A DNA stretch of 64,000 nucleotides from Streptomyces griseoviridis (GCF_005222485.1 NZ_CP029078.1:5979501-6043500), one strand, 5' to 3'; positions 9,100-22,156 are shown, counted from the first letter of the stretch. Notes: generated from the letters alone by a model not told the origin. Translations and numbers: made by a program.

Positions 9100-9911
9100 A
9101 CGGCGCGAGCCGCGAGGCCCTGGCCGCCGCACGCGAGCGTCTGGACGCGCTGACGGACTCCACGTCCGTCGACGCCGGTACGCTCGCCGGCGACCTGGCC
9201 GCCGTCACCGCGCTGCTCCACCGCGAGGTGTCCCTGCGTCGGGTCCTCACCGACCCGGCGCAGGCCGGCGAGGCCAAGGCCGACCTGGTCAGGCGGCTGC
9301 TCGGCAGCCAGGTCGGCGGGCCCGCCCTCGACCTGGTCTCCGGCCTGGTGCGCTCCCGCTGGTCGCAGTCGCGCGACCTGGTGGACGCCCTCGAGGAGCT
9401 GGCGAACCTCGCGGACCTCACCGCCGCGCAGCGTTCCGACGCGCTCGACGACGTCGAGGACGAGCTGTTCCGGTTCGGCCGGATCATCTCCTCCAGCACG
9501 GGTCTGCGCGCCGCGCTCACCGACCGCAAGGCCACCACCGCGGCCAAGACCGAGCTGCTGCACCGGCTGCTCGGCGGCCGGGCGAAGGCCGTCACCGAGC
9601 GGCTGGTCATCCGTCTGGTCACCGCGCCCCGTGGACGTAGCCTGGAATCGGGACTCGAGTCCCTGTCCCGGCTCGCCGCGGAACGCCGGGACCGGATGGT
9701 CGCCGTCGTCACCTCGGCGGTACCGCTGAGCGACCCGCAGAAGCAGCGCCTGGGCGCCGCCCTCGCGAAGCTCTACGGCCGCCGGATGCACCTCAACCTC
9801 GACGTGGACCCCGAGGTCGTCGGCGGCGTGCGGGTGCAGGTCGGCGACGAGGTCATCAACGGCTCCCTCGCGGACCGTATCGAGGACGCCGGCCGCCGCC
9901 TGGCGAGCTGA
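9096..9911 (+). CDS. atpH: F1Fo ATP synthase subunit delta
   Basis: Delta caps the F1 head and joins it to the b stalk. At 271 residues it is longer than the roughly 180 of E. coli, as is normal for actinobacteria, where the N-terminal part is extended. The C-terminal LYGRRMHLNLDVDPEVVGG followed by RVQVGDEVING is the conserved delta signature. The start overlaps atpF by 4 bp. Confidence 0.95.
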   Translation: MNGASREALAAARERLDALTDSTSVDAGTLAGDLAAVTALLHREVSLRRVLTDPAQAGEAKADLVRRLLGSQVGGPALDLVSGLVRSRWSQSRDLVDALEELANLADLTAAQRSDALDDVEDELFRFGRIISSSTGLRAALTDRKATTAAKTELLHRLLGGRAKAVTERLVIRLVTAPRGRSLESGLESLSRLAAERRDRMVAVVTSAVPLSDPQKQRLGAALAKLYGRRMHLNLDVDPEVVGGVRVQVGDEVINGSLADRIEDAGRRLAS

Positions 9912-9972
9912 ACAGCAACTCAATAGGCAGTACGAACTCACTACGGCCCTGGTTGGGCCGTGCAGAAGAATC

Positions 9973-9995
9973 CTGGGGGTCGCCCCCAGACCCCC
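9973..9995 (+). repeat. CTGGGGG-TCG-CCCCCAG palindromic element before atpA
   Basis: CTGGGGG (9973-9979) and CCCCCAG (9983-9989) form a 7-bp stem with loop TCG, followed by ACCCCC. The element lies in the 126-bp atpH-atpA gap. I recall this sequence type as one of the commonest intergenic palindromes in Streptomyces. Within an operon it could tune mRNA stability or relative expression. Confidence 0.65.
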
Positions 9996-10037
9996 AAAGT
10001 GAAACTTCGGGCCCAACAAGGAGAGCAGGGAACCCAG

Positions 10038-11627
10038 ATGGCGGAGCTCACGATCCGGCCGGAGGAGATCCGGGACGCGCTGGAGGACTTCGTCCAGTCG
10101 TACAAGCCGGACGCGGCCTCGCGCGAGGAGGTCGGTACGGTCACCCTTGCCGGCGACGGCATCGCGAAGGTCGAGGGCCTCCCCTCGGCCATGGCCAACG
10201 AACTGCTGAAGTTCGAGGACGGCACCCTCGGTCTTGCGCTCAACCTCGAAGAGCGCGAGATCGGTACCGTCATCCTCGGTGAGTTCAGCGGTGTCGAGGA
10301 GGGTCAGCCGGTCACCCGTACCGGAGAGGTCCTCTCGGTCGCGGTCGGCGAGGGCTACCTCGGCCGCGTCGTCGACCCGCTCGGCAACCCGATCGACGGA
10401 CTCGGCGAGATCGAGACGTCCGGCCGCCGCGCGCTGGAACTTCAGGCCCCCACGGTCATGCAGCGCAAGTCGGTGCACGAGCCGATGGAGACCGGCTACA
10501 AGGCCGTCGACGCCATGACCCCGGTCGGCCGCGGCCAGCGTCAGCTGATCATCGGCGACCGCCAGACCGGCAAGACCGCCCTGGCCGTCGACACGATCAT
10601 CAACCAGCGTGACAACTGGCGCACCGGCGACCCGAACAAGCAGGTCCGCTGCATCTACGTCGCCATCGGCCAGAAGGGCTCCACCATCGCGTCCGTACGC
10701 GGCGCGCTGGAGGAGAACGGCGCGCTGGAGTACACGACCATCGTGGCCGCCCCGGCGTCCGACCCGGCCGGCTTCAAGTACCTGGCGCCGTACACCGGCT
10801 CGGCCATCGGCCAGCAGTGGATGTACGAGGGCAAGCACGTCCTGATCATCTTCGACGACCTGTCGAAGCAGGCCGACGCCTACCGCGCCGTCTCGCTGCT
10901 GCTGCGCCGCCCGCCGGGCCGTGAGGCCTACCCGGGTGACGTCTTCTACCTGCACTCCCGTCTGCTGGAGCGCTGCGCGAAGCTCTCCGACGCCGAGGGT
11001 GCCGGCTCGATGACCGGTCTGCCGATCGTCGAGACGAAGGCCAACGACGTCTCGGCGTTCATCCCGACCAACGTCATCTCGATCACCGACGGCCAGTGCT
11101 TCCTGGAGTCGGACCTCTTCAACGCCGGTCAGCGCCCCGCGCTGAACGTCGGTATCTCCGTCTCCCGAGTCGGTGGTTCCGCGCAGCACAAGGCGATGAA
11201 GCAGGTCTCCGGGCGTCTGCGCGTGGACCTCGCCCAGTTCCGTGAGCTGGAGGCGTTCGCCGCCTTCGGTTCCGACCTGGACGCGGCCTCGAAGTCGCAG
11301 CTCGAGCGTGGCCAGCGCATGGTCGAGCTGCTGAAGCAGGCCCAGTACCAGCCGATGTCGACCGAGGACCAGGTCGTCTCGGTGTGGGCCGGCACCACCG
11401 GCAAGATGGACGAGGTGCCGGTCGCCGACATCCGCCGCTTCGAGAAGGAGCTCCTGGAGTACCTGCACCGCAAGGAGCAGGGCCTCATGACCTCCATCCG
11501 CGAGGGCGGCAAGATGTCGGACGACACCCTCACCGCCATTGCCGACGCGATCGCCGACTTCAAGAAGCAGTTCGAGACCTCGGACGGCCAGCTTCTCGGC
11601 GAGGACGCCCCGGCCGCGGCCAAGTGA
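10038..11627 (+). CDS. atpA: F1Fo ATP synthase subunit alpha
   Basis: Alpha carries the non-catalytic nucleotide sites of the F1 hexamer. The 529-residue protein has the Walker A motif GDRQTGKT at 173-180 and the family signature [20 protein letters not shown] 10038 is chosen because AAGGAGAGCAGG lies upstream and the product then begins [11 protein letters not shown]. An upstream in-frame start at 9960 would be translated through the palindrome. Confidence 0.97.
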   Translation: MAELTIRPEEIRDALEDFVQSYKPDAASREEVGTVTLAGDGIAKVEGLPSAMANELLKFEDGTLGLALNLEEREIGTVILGEFSGVEEGQPVTRTGEVLSVAVGEGYLGRVVDPLGNPIDGLGEIETSGRRALELQAPTVMQRKSVHEPMETGYKAVDAMTPVGRGQRQLIIGDRQTGKTALAVDTIINQRDNWRTGDPNKQVRCIYVAIGQKGSTIASVRGALEENGALEYTTIVAAPASDPAGFKYLAPYTGSAIGQQWMYEGKHVLIIFDDLSKQADAYRAVSLLLRRPPGREAYPGDVFYLHSRLLERCAKLSDAEGAGSMTGLPIVETKANDVSAFIPTNVISITDGQCFLESDLFNAGQRPALNVGISVSRVGGSAQHKAMKQVSGRLRVDLAQFRELEAFAAFGSDLDAASKSQLERGQRMVELLKQAQYQPMSTEDQVVSVWAGTTGKMDEVPVADIRRFEKELLEYLHRKEQGLMTSIREGGKMSDDTLTAIADAIADFKKQFETSDGQLLGEDAPAAAK

Positions 11628-11648
11628 CGTAAGGAAGGGACCTGACTC

Positions 11649-14002
<2,354 letters not shown>

Positions 14003-14111
14003 GCCTCCCGCTCGTCTGAGGGGACGGGCGCGTCCCGTCCCCTCAGTCACGCCCACTAGACTTGTAACCAACACCCGGCAGACCGCCGGGTGGTGACCCG
14101 AGGAGCCACTC

Positions 14112-14483
14112 ATGGCTGCTGAGCTGCACGTCGCGCTGGTCGCGGCCGACCGAGAGGTCTGGTCCGGCGAGGCCACCCTGGTCGTCGCGCGCACCACGTC
14201 CGGCGACATCGGCGTCATGCCCGGTCACCAGCCGCTGCTCGGTGTGCTGGAGTCGGGCCCGGTGACCATCCGTACGAGTGACGGTGGCACGATCGTCGCC
14301 GCGGTGCACGGCGGTTTCATCTCGTTCGCCGACAACAAGCTGTCGCTGCTCGCGGAGGTCGCCGAGCTGTCCGACGAGATCGACGTCCAGCGCGCCGAGC
14401 GCGAGCTGGAGCAGGCGAAGACCGCGGGTGACGCCACCGCCGAGCGTCGCGCCGACGTACGACTGCGTGCGGCGGCGCGCTGA
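14112..14483 (+). CDS. atpC: F1Fo ATP synthase subunit epsilon
   Basis: Epsilon connects gamma to the c-ring and restrains ATP hydrolysis. The 123-residue protein has the N-terminal beta-sandwich with DIGVMPGHQPLL and AAVHGGFISF. A short C-terminal helical region follows, rich in Ala and Arg, and shorter than in E. coli, as in other actinobacteria. It is the last gene of the operon, 109 bp after atpD, and is followed by a strong terminator. Confidence 0.95.
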   Translation: MAAELHVALVAADREVWSGEATLVVARTTSGDIGVMPGHQPLLGVLESGPVTIRTSDGGTIVAAVHGGFISFADNKLSLLAEVAELSDEIDVQRAERELEQAKTAGDATAERRADVRLRAAAR

Positions 14484-14508
14484 ACCAGCGCACCATGTGA
14501 TGACGTCA

Positions 14509-14577
14509 CTCAGCCGCGGTCGGCACCGGAGCCATCCGGAGCCGACCGCGGCTGAGGCAGATCTGGATGTTTTTTCC
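14509..14577 (+). terminator. rho-independent terminator of the atp operon
   Basis: A perfect 16-bp stem pairs 14509-14524 with 14541-14556. It is followed at 14570-14575 by TTTTTT. It lies 25 bp after atpC and ends the nine-gene atp transcript. Confidence 0.93.
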
Positions 14578-14624
14578 TTTCCGTTACCTGTACGGGTACC
14601 TAGGAGACGAGGAGGTCGGTGTCG

Positions 14625-15071
14625 ATGGTCCTCGCTCTGACTGTGTGCGGAATCGTCGTCGCCGTTGTGGTGGTGGGGCTGTTCGTCTTCGGCCTGCGCC
14701 GCAGACTCATCCAGCGCTCGGGCGGCACCTTCGACTGTTCGCTGCGCTGGGACGTCCCCGAGAAACCCGACACCAGCGGCAAGGGCTGGAGCTACGGCGT
14801 GGCCCGCTACAGCGGGGACCGCATCGAGTGGTACCGGGTCTTCTCCTACGCCTACCGGCCGCGCCGGGTGCTTGAGCGGGCCGCGATCGAGGTCGCGGGG
14901 CGCCGGCTGCCCGCGGGCGAGGAGGAGTTGGCCCTGCTCTCCGACGCCGTCGTGCTGACCTGTCTGCATCGGGGCACGCGCCTCGAACTCGCGATGGGCG
15001 AGGACGCCCTGACCGGCTTCCTCGCCTGGCTCGAAGCGGCTCCGCCCGGCCAGCGGGTGAACGTGGCATAG
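14625..15071 (+). CDS. DUF2550 single-span membrane protein
   Basis: The 148-residue protein has one N-terminal membrane helix (about 2-24, LALTVCGIVVAVVVVGLFVF) and then a basic soluble domain with FDCSLRW, WSYGVARY, EWYRVFSY and LELAMGEDALTGFLAWLE. This matches the DUF2550 family found next to atp operons in actinobacteria, whose function is unknown. ATG 14625 sits nine bases after AGGAGG. A GTG at 14619 is in frame but only three bases from it. It is a single gene between the atp terminator and the oppositely oriented chitinase. Confidence 0.85.
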   Translation: MVLALTVCGIVVAVVVVGLFVFGLRRRLIQRSGGTFDCSLRWDVPEKPDTSGKGWSYGVARYSGDRIEWYRVFSYAYRPRRVLERAAIEVAGRRLPAGEEELALLSDAVVLTCLHRGTRLELAMGEDALTGFLAWLEAAPPGQRVNVA

Positions 15072-15120
15072 CCGCGGTTCACCCGCCGACCGGGCGGAGT
15101 GCTGTCCGGGGTCGGTCCGA

Positions 15121-16941
<1,821 letters not shown>

Positions 16942-17005
16942 GCGCGCCTCCCTCGGTGAAAGGGGGTTGGGGGCGCGACTGAGCCTTCGCGCCCACGGTG
17001 CGGCG

Positions 17006-17049
17006 AGAATAGAAAGGTCTGGACCTTAGGTCAATAGGTCTGGACCACT
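17006..17049 (-). promoter_or_regulatory. chitinase promoter with two dre-like repeats
   Basis: On the minus strand TTGACC (17034-17029) and TATTCT (17011-17006) are separated by 17 bases, a good -35/-10 pair that places the start near 17000. AGGTCTGGACC occurs at 17015-17025 and again at 17036-17046, exactly 21 bp apart, so on one face of the helix. The second copy (17034-17049) matches 13 of 16 positions of the DasR consensus ACTGGTCTAGACCACT and the first matches about 10. This is the classic Streptomyces chitinase promoter layout. Confidence 0.85.
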
Positions 17050-17150
17050 TGCGAGTTGGATGGCCCGAATGTGCAACTGCCGTCCGGCGCAATGATCTTG
17101 AGGGAGGCGCACCCGGCCGCCGGGACGGTCCGCATGGTCGTGGGGGAGGC

Positions 17151-17194
17151 GTCCCCGCCGGCCGCCGGGTCGGGAGCGGGGGGCCGGCGGGGAC
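17151..17194 (-). terminator. stem-loop terminator after the adenosyltransferase gene
   Basis: A perfect 13-bp stem pairs 17151-17163 with 17182-17194, 25 bp past the stop of the minus-strand adenosyltransferase gene. There is no T run, as is common for terminators in this group. It would also insulate the chitinase promoter from transcription arriving from pduO. Confidence 0.65.
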
Positions 17195-17218
17195 GGGCCG
17201 GCCGTCGCCGGGACGGGC

Positions 17219-17791
17219 TCAGCGCTCCCCGCCCGGTACCCACAGGACGTCCCCGGTCTCCTTGTTCGCCGTCCTGGCCAGGATGAACAGCAGATCCGAC
17301 AGGCGGTTCAAGTAGGTCGCGGTGAGCGGGTTCATCGTCTCGCCGTGCGTCTCCAGGGCCGTCCAGGTGGAGCGCTCGGCGCGGCGGACGACCGTGCAGG
17401 CCTGGTGGAGCAGGGCCGCGGCCGGGGTGCCGCCGGGCAGGATGAACGAACGGAGCTTCGTCAGCTCCTCGTTGAACCGGTCGCAGTCCGCTTCGAGGCG
17501 GTCGATGTAGAACTGCTCGACGCGCAGCGGCGGGTACTCCGGGTTCTCGACGACCGGGGTGCACAGGTCGGCGCCCACGTCGAACAGGTCGTTCTGGACC
17601 CGGGTGAGGACGGCGGTGACGTCGTCGGCCGGGCGGCCCAGGGCGATGGCGGTGCCGATCGCCGCGTTCGCCTCGTTGGCGTCGGCGTACGCCGAGATCC
17701 GCGGGTCGGTCTTCGGGACCCGGCTCATGTCCCCGAGCGCCGTGGTGCCCTGGTCGCCGGTCCTGGTGTAGATGCGTGTCAGATTGACCAT
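17219..17791 (-). CDS. pduO: cob(I)alamin adenosyltransferase (PduO type)
   Basis: This enzyme moves the 5'-deoxyadenosyl group of ATP onto cob(I)alamin to make adenosylcobalamin, the cofactor of acyl-CoA mutases. The 190-residue protein has the N-terminal RIYTRTGDQGTTALGD nucleotide-binding signature, the SFILPGGTPAAALLHQA helix and RRAERS near the C-terminal third. All are typical of the trimeric PduO family. The gene lacks a convincing Shine-Dalgarno site, and TACGCT lies at -12 to -7, so it may be leaderless. It is plausibly linked in function to icmA, meaB and the epimerase elsewhere in the window. Confidence 0.93.
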   Translation of the reverse strand: MVNLTRIYTRTGDQGTTALGDMSRVPKTDPRISAYADANEANAAIGTAIALGRPADDVTAVLTRVQNDLFDVGADLCTPVVENPEYPPLRVEQFYIDRLEADCDRFNEELTKLRSFILPGGTPAAALLHQACTVVRRAERSTWTALETHGETMNPLTATYLNRLSDLLFILARTANKETGDVLWVPGGER

Positions 17792-17798
17792 GCGGTCA

Positions 17799-17829
17799 GC
17801 GTAGTTACGCCGGTGGGCGTCAACTACGC
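17799..17829. promoter_or_regulatory. 31-bp near-perfect palindrome over the pduO promoter
   Basis: GCGTAGTTACGCC (17799-17811) and GGCGTCAACTACGC (17816-17829) are inverted copies that differ by one bulged base, with GGTG between. The element ends eight bases before the pduO start and covers its likely -10 region, so it looks like a repressor operator. It does not resemble a cobalamin riboswitch. Confidence 0.5.
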
Positions 17830-17900
17830 CGTCCGGGGCGTCGGGTGAGTCGCGTCCGTGTGATGTCCGCCAGTTGAGACGTGACGCGCGTTACTAACCG

Positions 17901-17929
17901 GTCACACAGGGCGTCGCGGGCGCTAGGGT
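17901..17929 (+). promoter_or_regulatory. promoter for the 3-hydroxybutyryl-CoA dehydrogenase gene
   Basis: GTCACA (17901-17906) and TAGGGT (17924-17929) are separated by 17 bases. This predicts a start near 17936 and a leader of about 64 bases. The match is by eye to the vegetative consensus. Confidence 0.45.
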
Positions 17930-17999
17930 CCGCGAAAGAGAGATGTCTGAACAGGGTCACACCGTCAGCGTGCAACGCGTTTCAAAGGGGAGTCGCACA

Positions 18000-18848
18000 G
18001 TGGCACGGAAGCTTGCCGTCATCGGCGCCGGGCTCATGGGATCCGGTATCGCCCAGGTGTCCGCCCAGGCCGGATGGGACGTCGTGCTGCGCGACGTCAC
18101 CGACGAGGCGCTGAGGCGTGGCACCGACGGCATCAAGGCGTCGTACGACAAGTTCGTGGGCAAGGGCCGGATGGAGGCGCACGACGCCGACGCTGCGCTC
18201 GCCCGCATCACCACCACCACCGACCTCGACGCCGTCGCGGACGCCGACCTCGTCGTCGAGGCCGTGTTCGAGAAGCTGGAGGTCAAGCACGAGATCTTCC
18301 GCGCGCTCGACACCCTCGTGCGCGAGGACGCGGTGCTCGCCTCCAACACCTCCGCGATCCCGATCACCAAGATCGCGGCGGCCACCGCGCACCCGGAGCG
18401 GGTCGTCGGGGTGCACTTCTTCTCCCCGGTGCCGATGATGCAGCTCGTCGAGCTGGTGCGCGGCTACAAGACCAGCGACGAAACCCTCGCCACCGCGCGG
18501 GAGTTCGCCGAGTCCGTGGGCAAGACCTGCATCGTCGTCAACCGCGACGTCGCCGGGTTCGTGACGACCCGTCTGATCTCGGCGCTCGTCGTCGAGGCCA
18601 CCAAGCTCTACGAGTCGGGCGTCGCCACCGCCGAGGACATCGACCTGGCCTGCAAGCTCGGCTTCGGCCACGCCATGGGGCCGCTCGCCACGGCCGACCT
18701 CACCGGCGTCGACATCCTGCTGCACGCGGCCGGCAACATCTACACCGAGTCGCAGGACGAGAAGTTCGCCCCGCCCGAGCTGATGCGCCGGATGGTTGAC
18801 GCCGGTGACATCGGCCGCAAGAGCGGGCAAGGCTTCTACACGTACTGA
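18000..18848 (+). CDS. 3-hydroxybutyryl-CoA dehydrogenase
   Basis: The enzyme oxidises or forms 3-hydroxybutyryl-CoA with NAD(P) in butyrate and short-chain acyl-CoA metabolism. The 282-residue protein has the Rossmann motif GAGLMGSG (9-16), the NTSAIPIT segment and HFFSPVPMMQLVELV with the catalytic histidine. The C-terminal GFVTTRL and FYTY are also typical of the family. GTG 18000 is preceded by AAGGGGAG at a spacing of about eight. An ATG at 17943 lies upstream but would extend past the family N-terminus. It pairs metabolically with the thiolase at 35.3 kb. Confidence 0.93.
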   Translation: MARKLAVIGAGLMGSGIAQVSAQAGWDVVLRDVTDEALRRGTDGIKASYDKFVGKGRMEAHDADAALARITTTTDLDAVADADLVVEAVFEKLEVKHEIFRALDTLVREDAVLASNTSAIPITKIAAATAHPERVVGVHFFSPVPMMQLVELVRGYKTSDETLATAREFAESVGKTCIVVNRDVAGFVTTRLISALVVEATKLYESGVATAEDIDLACKLGFGHAMGPLATADLTGVDILLHAAGNIYTESQDEKFAPPELMRRMVDAGDIGRKSGQGFYTY

Positions 18849-19045
18849 CAGACCGTCGCGGCCCGCGCCGACACACCGGTGGGGGCCGCACCGGAAACCG
18901 CACACCCTCCGAGGGCATCACCCGCAGGGGTGAATTCGGTATCGGTTCGCTTACAGACGGCAACCAGTCGGCCGCGGAAGCAGTCAGACGTTGCACAGTC
19001 ACAGTCACCGCCATGGAGTACGCCACCGCAGTCACGGGAGCGCAT

Positions 19046-19369
19046 ATGCACATCAGGGGCGACCACGTCGAGCTGGTCGTCGGGGGCCGCCTCGACGTCC
19101 GCAGCGCGGCGGACGCCCGTACGGTCCTGCACTCGGCCGTCGACGACGGAGTCGGCGACCTGGTCCTGGACCTGTCCGAACTCGACTCCTGGGACGCCAC
19201 CGGGCTCGGGGTCATCATGGGCGTCCACCGCCGGGCGGGCCGGTGCGGCCGGCGCCTGGTGCTGCGCGACGTACCCCCGCAGATGCAGCGCCTGCTGGTG
19301 GCCACCCGGCTGCACCGCATCCTCGCCATCGAGGGCGGCATCGGCGTCGAGTCGCTGCCCCGGGTCTGA
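19046..19369 (+). CDS. STAS-domain protein (anti-sigma factor antagonist-like) lacking the usual phospho-serine
   Basis: The 107-residue protein is a single STAS domain, the fold of SpoIIAA/RsbV-type anti-anti-sigma factors. The key loop reads D50-A51-T52-G53-L-G, where classical members have D-S-[ST]-G with the first serine phosphorylated by the anti-sigma kinase. That serine is alanine here, so the standard switch cannot work at that residue, although T52 remains. ATG 19046 is chosen because GGGAG lies five bases upstream. An in-frame ATG at 19013 would add 11 residues without a binding site. It may work with the large P-loop protein downstream, but that is only inferred from position. Confidence 0.82.
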   Translation: MHIRGDHVELVVGGRLDVRSAADARTVLHSAVDDGVGDLVLDLSELDSWDATGLGVIMGVHRRAGRCGRRLVLRDVPPQMQRLLVATRLHRILAIEGGIGVESLPRV

Positions 19370-19593
19370 CCCCACACCCCGGCGAAACGTCACGTCGCGC
19401 CCAATCCTCATGAGACCGTGACGTCTCGGGCGGGACGGCACCCCGGCCTGTCATGGATACTGAACACGGTTTAGGGTTCGGGGCGCCCGCTGCCCACATC
19501 CCTGCGAGCGGGCCCGGACCAGAAGCGACAGCGCGGTGTGCAGCAAGGCCGGGAGGGACTTCGGCACACGACGCTTTTGGGGGGCTTGGACCT

Positions 19594-22149
19594 ATGGACC
19601 CGATCGACCGGGGACCCGAGGAGTACGGCCAGGACGGCGACGGCGGCACGCCGCGCCCCCGCCCGCCCAGGGAACCCCTCACCACCGACTTCGCGTCGCC
19701 CACGCCCGCGCCGGCCCGCACCACCCGGCTGATCAGCGGCGACCACCTGCTCACCGTCAACCCGGTGGACGGCAGCGAGATAGCGCTCTGCCCGCCGGGC
19801 GAGCGGCCCGAGCGGCCGGTCAAGCGCACCGCGGCCGACCGCGCCGAGGCCGACCGCGCGGCCCGCCCGCCGGTACCGCCCGGCCCGGCCCGCCCCACCC
19901 TCTCCCTCCTGGAACGCCAGGACGACCGCGAACGCCTGGTCAGGCTGCTCGCCCGGGGCCGCTCCGTGCGCCTGACCGGCCCGGCCGGCTCCGGCCGCAC
20001 CAGCCTCCTCGACCTGGTCGCCGAGGACTGCGCGGACCTCGCCCCCGACGGCGTCGTCCGCCTCGACGGCTCCCACCGCACCGCCGACGACCTCCTGCAC
20101 GACCTGCTGCACGCCGTGTACGCCGCGCCCCTGCACCGGCCGGGCCCCGACGAACTCCGCGCCCTGCTGCGGGAGATCGGCGCCGTCGTCGTCCTGGACG
20201 ACCTGGAGTTCGGCGGCGCCGCGCTCGACACGCTCCTCGACGCCACCCCCGAGTGCGCCTTCCTGCTCGGCGCCACCCCCGACGTGCCGCCGCCCTCACC
20301 CGACTCGTCCGTCGAGGAAGTACTCCTCGGCGGACTCGACCGCGCCGGCGGCGTCGAGATCCTGGAGCGCGCCGTCGGCCGCGTCCTCACCGAGGAGGAG
20401 GCCAACTGGGCGGGCGACCTCTGGTTCGAGTCCGAGGGGCTGCCGCTGCGCTTCGTGCAGGCCGGCGCCCTCCTCGACCAGCGCGACCGGCAGCGCGCCG
20501 ACGTCAGCGCCGTCGACACCTACGGCGTCTTCGCCGACGAACCGCCCGCCGACGCGGTCCTCGACATCGATGCCGAGGACACCGCGGGCATCCCGCTGCC
20601 GTCCCTCGGCGAGGCCGCGGCCCCCGCGCCGCTGCTCGCCTCCCGGCTCAGCGGCGCCGCCCGCGACACCCTGCGGTTCGCCGTCGCGCTCGCCGGCGAG
20701 GTGCCCCACCAGGCCCATCTGCCCGCGCTGATCGGCGACACCCACGCGGACGCCGCACTCGGCGAGCTGGCCGCCTGCGGTCTCGTCACCCCGGTCGGCT
20801 CCCGCTACCGGCTCGCCGCCGGTGTCCTCACCCAGCTCGACGCCGCCGGGTACGCCGACCACGACGGCGGCCTCCAGGCCCGCGCGCTCACCGCCGCCCA
20901 GCACTACACCTGGTGGGCCGGGCACCCCTCGGTCGCCCCGCAGCGGGTGTCCGCCGAGGCCGACGCGGTGCTCGCGGCCCTCGCCGTCCTGGTGCCCGCC
21001 ACCACCCCGCCCGCCGAGGACGGGGAGCGGCCCCCCGCCGTCCTGCTGGCCCGCGCAGCCGCCCCCGCGTTCGCCGCCGGGCTCGACTGGAACGCCTGGG
21101 AGCGGGCCCTGCGGGCCGGTGCCGAGGCCGCGAGGCTGGCCGGCGAGGTGGCGGAACAGGCCTACTTCCACCACGAGTTGGGCGTCCTCGCGCTCTGCGA
21201 GGGACAGCTCGACCGGGCCCGCGCCGAACTGGAGGTCTCCGTCGGCCTGCGCGGCGCGCTCGCCGACCGGCGCGGCACCGTCGCCGGACGCCGGGCCCTC
21301 GCCCTGGTCGCCGACCGCTCGGGCACCGCGCCCGGCCTGGTCCCCGCCCTCGGTCCCGCGGCCGTCGAAGCGGCGCCCGACGCCCGCCGGGCGGAGTCGG
21401 ACCCGTCCTCCGGGACCGCGCCGCTGCCGTACGTGCCCGCGGCTGCCGACGCCACCCCCACCGTCGTCACCCACCGCGCCCCCTCCGCCCCCGGTGCCCC
21501 GGCCCCGGCCGCGCGGACCCGGGGCGGCGGCCTGCGGGCCCTGGCCCGCCGCAACCTCGTCGCGGCCGGCGCGGGCGCGCTGCTCGCCGCCGTCCTCGGC
21601 ACCGTGGTGACGCTCGGCGCGACCTCGAACAACGACGCCGACACCCCGTCCGACCGGGTCGGCGTCAACCCGACGGCGGGCACCGAACTCGACGACGGCG
21701 GCGTCGGCGCCGACACCCCGGCCGCGGGCGACAGCACCTCCGACACCGGCGCCGCCACCAGCCGCGCGACCGACCCGGGCCCCGACGGCACCCTCGGCAC
21801 CGCCGACGACCCGACGCCCTCCGACAGCGGCCGGCCGTCCGACGACCCGACCGGCACCCGCGGCTCGACCGGCTCGGGCTCGCCGTCCCGGCCGCCGTCG
21901 TCCCGGCCGCCGTCCAGCCCCTCGACGACGTCCAGGCCGCCGTCGGCGACCCCCAGCGGCTCGGGGACGCCCACCGGCAGCCCGACGCCGACCGGGGGCG
22001 AGACGCCCGACCCGACCGACTCCGAGACCGGTGAGCCCAGCACCACCGACTCCGCCAGCGGACCCGGCACCCCGTCCACGCCGGTGCAGAGCAGCGACGG
22101 CACGGCCTCCGTGCCGGCCTCGCCGAGCGGTTCCGCCGACGTGATCTGA
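19594..22149 (+). CDS. large P-loop (STAND/AAA-like) protein with one membrane span and a Ser/Thr/Pro-rich tail
   Basis: No precise family is recognised. The 851-residue protein has a Pro-rich N-terminus, then a P-loop reading G129-P-A-G-S-G-R135-T136, where arginine replaces the usual Walker A lysine. A Walker B-like VVVLDDLEF follows near 205, then a winged-helix-like ATPase middle and helical repeats. One membrane helix sits at about 655-676. After it, about 170 residues are Ser/Thr/Pro/Gly/Asp-rich and probably outside the cell, with one Ca-binding-like DPGPDGTLGTADD stretch. ATG 19594 follows a G6 run. An in-frame ATG at 19453 would add 47 low-quality residues. A 7-bp inverted repeat (19387-19393 with 19418-19424) precedes it. 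Confidence 0.75.
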   Translation: MDPIDRGPEEYGQDGDGGTPRPRPPREPLTTDFASPTPAPARTTRLISGDHLLTVNPVDGSEIALCPPGERPERPVKRTAADRAEADRAARPPVPPGPARPTLSLLERQDDRERLVRLLARGRSVRLTGPAGSGRTSLLDLVAEDCADLAPDGVVRLDGSHRTADDLLHDLLHAVYAAPLHRPGPDELRALLREIGAVVVLDDLEFGGAALDTLLDATPECAFLLGATPDVPPPSPDSSVEEVLLGGLDRAGGVEILERAVGRVLTEEEANWAGDLWFESEGLPLRFVQAGALLDQRDRQRADVSAVDTYGVFADEPPADAVLDIDAEDTAGIPLPSLGEAAAPAPLLASRLSGAARDTLRFAVALAGEVPHQAHLPALIGDTHADAALGELAACGLVTPVGSRYRLAAGVLTQLDAAGYADHDGGLQARALTAAQHYTWWAGHPSVAPQRVSAEADAVLAALAVLVPATTPPAEDGERPPAVLLARAAAPAFAAGLDWNAWERALRAGAEAARLAGEVAEQAYFHHELGVLALCEGQLDRARAELEVSVGLRGALADRRGTVAGRRALALVADRSGTAPGLVPALGPAAVEAAPDARRAESDPSSGTAPLPYVPAAADATPTVVTHRAPSAPGAPAPAARTRGGGLRALARRNLVAAGAGALLAAVLGTVVTLGATSNNDADTPSDRVGVNPTAGTELDDGGVGADTPAAGDSTSDTGAATSRATDPGPDGTLGTADDPTPSDSGRPSDDPTGTRGSTGSGSPSRPPSSRPPSSPSTTSRPPSATPSGSGTPTGSPTPTGGETPDPTDSETGEPSTTDSASGPGTPSTPVQSSDGTASVPASPSGSADVI

Positions 22150-22156
22150 GCGCACG

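Noticed and set aside
17049..17315. Short plus-strand frames between chitinase and pduO
   Set aside because: They overlap the chitinase operator, the terminator and pduO; no support as genes.
17792..17999. Cobalamin riboswitch upstream of pduO or the B12 enzymes
   Set aside because: No B12-box-like sequence or long structured leader was seen; pduO appears leaderless.
19453..19593. Upstream start of the large P-loop protein
   Set aside because: The extra 47 residues lack conservation features and the ATG at 19594 has a G-rich binding site.
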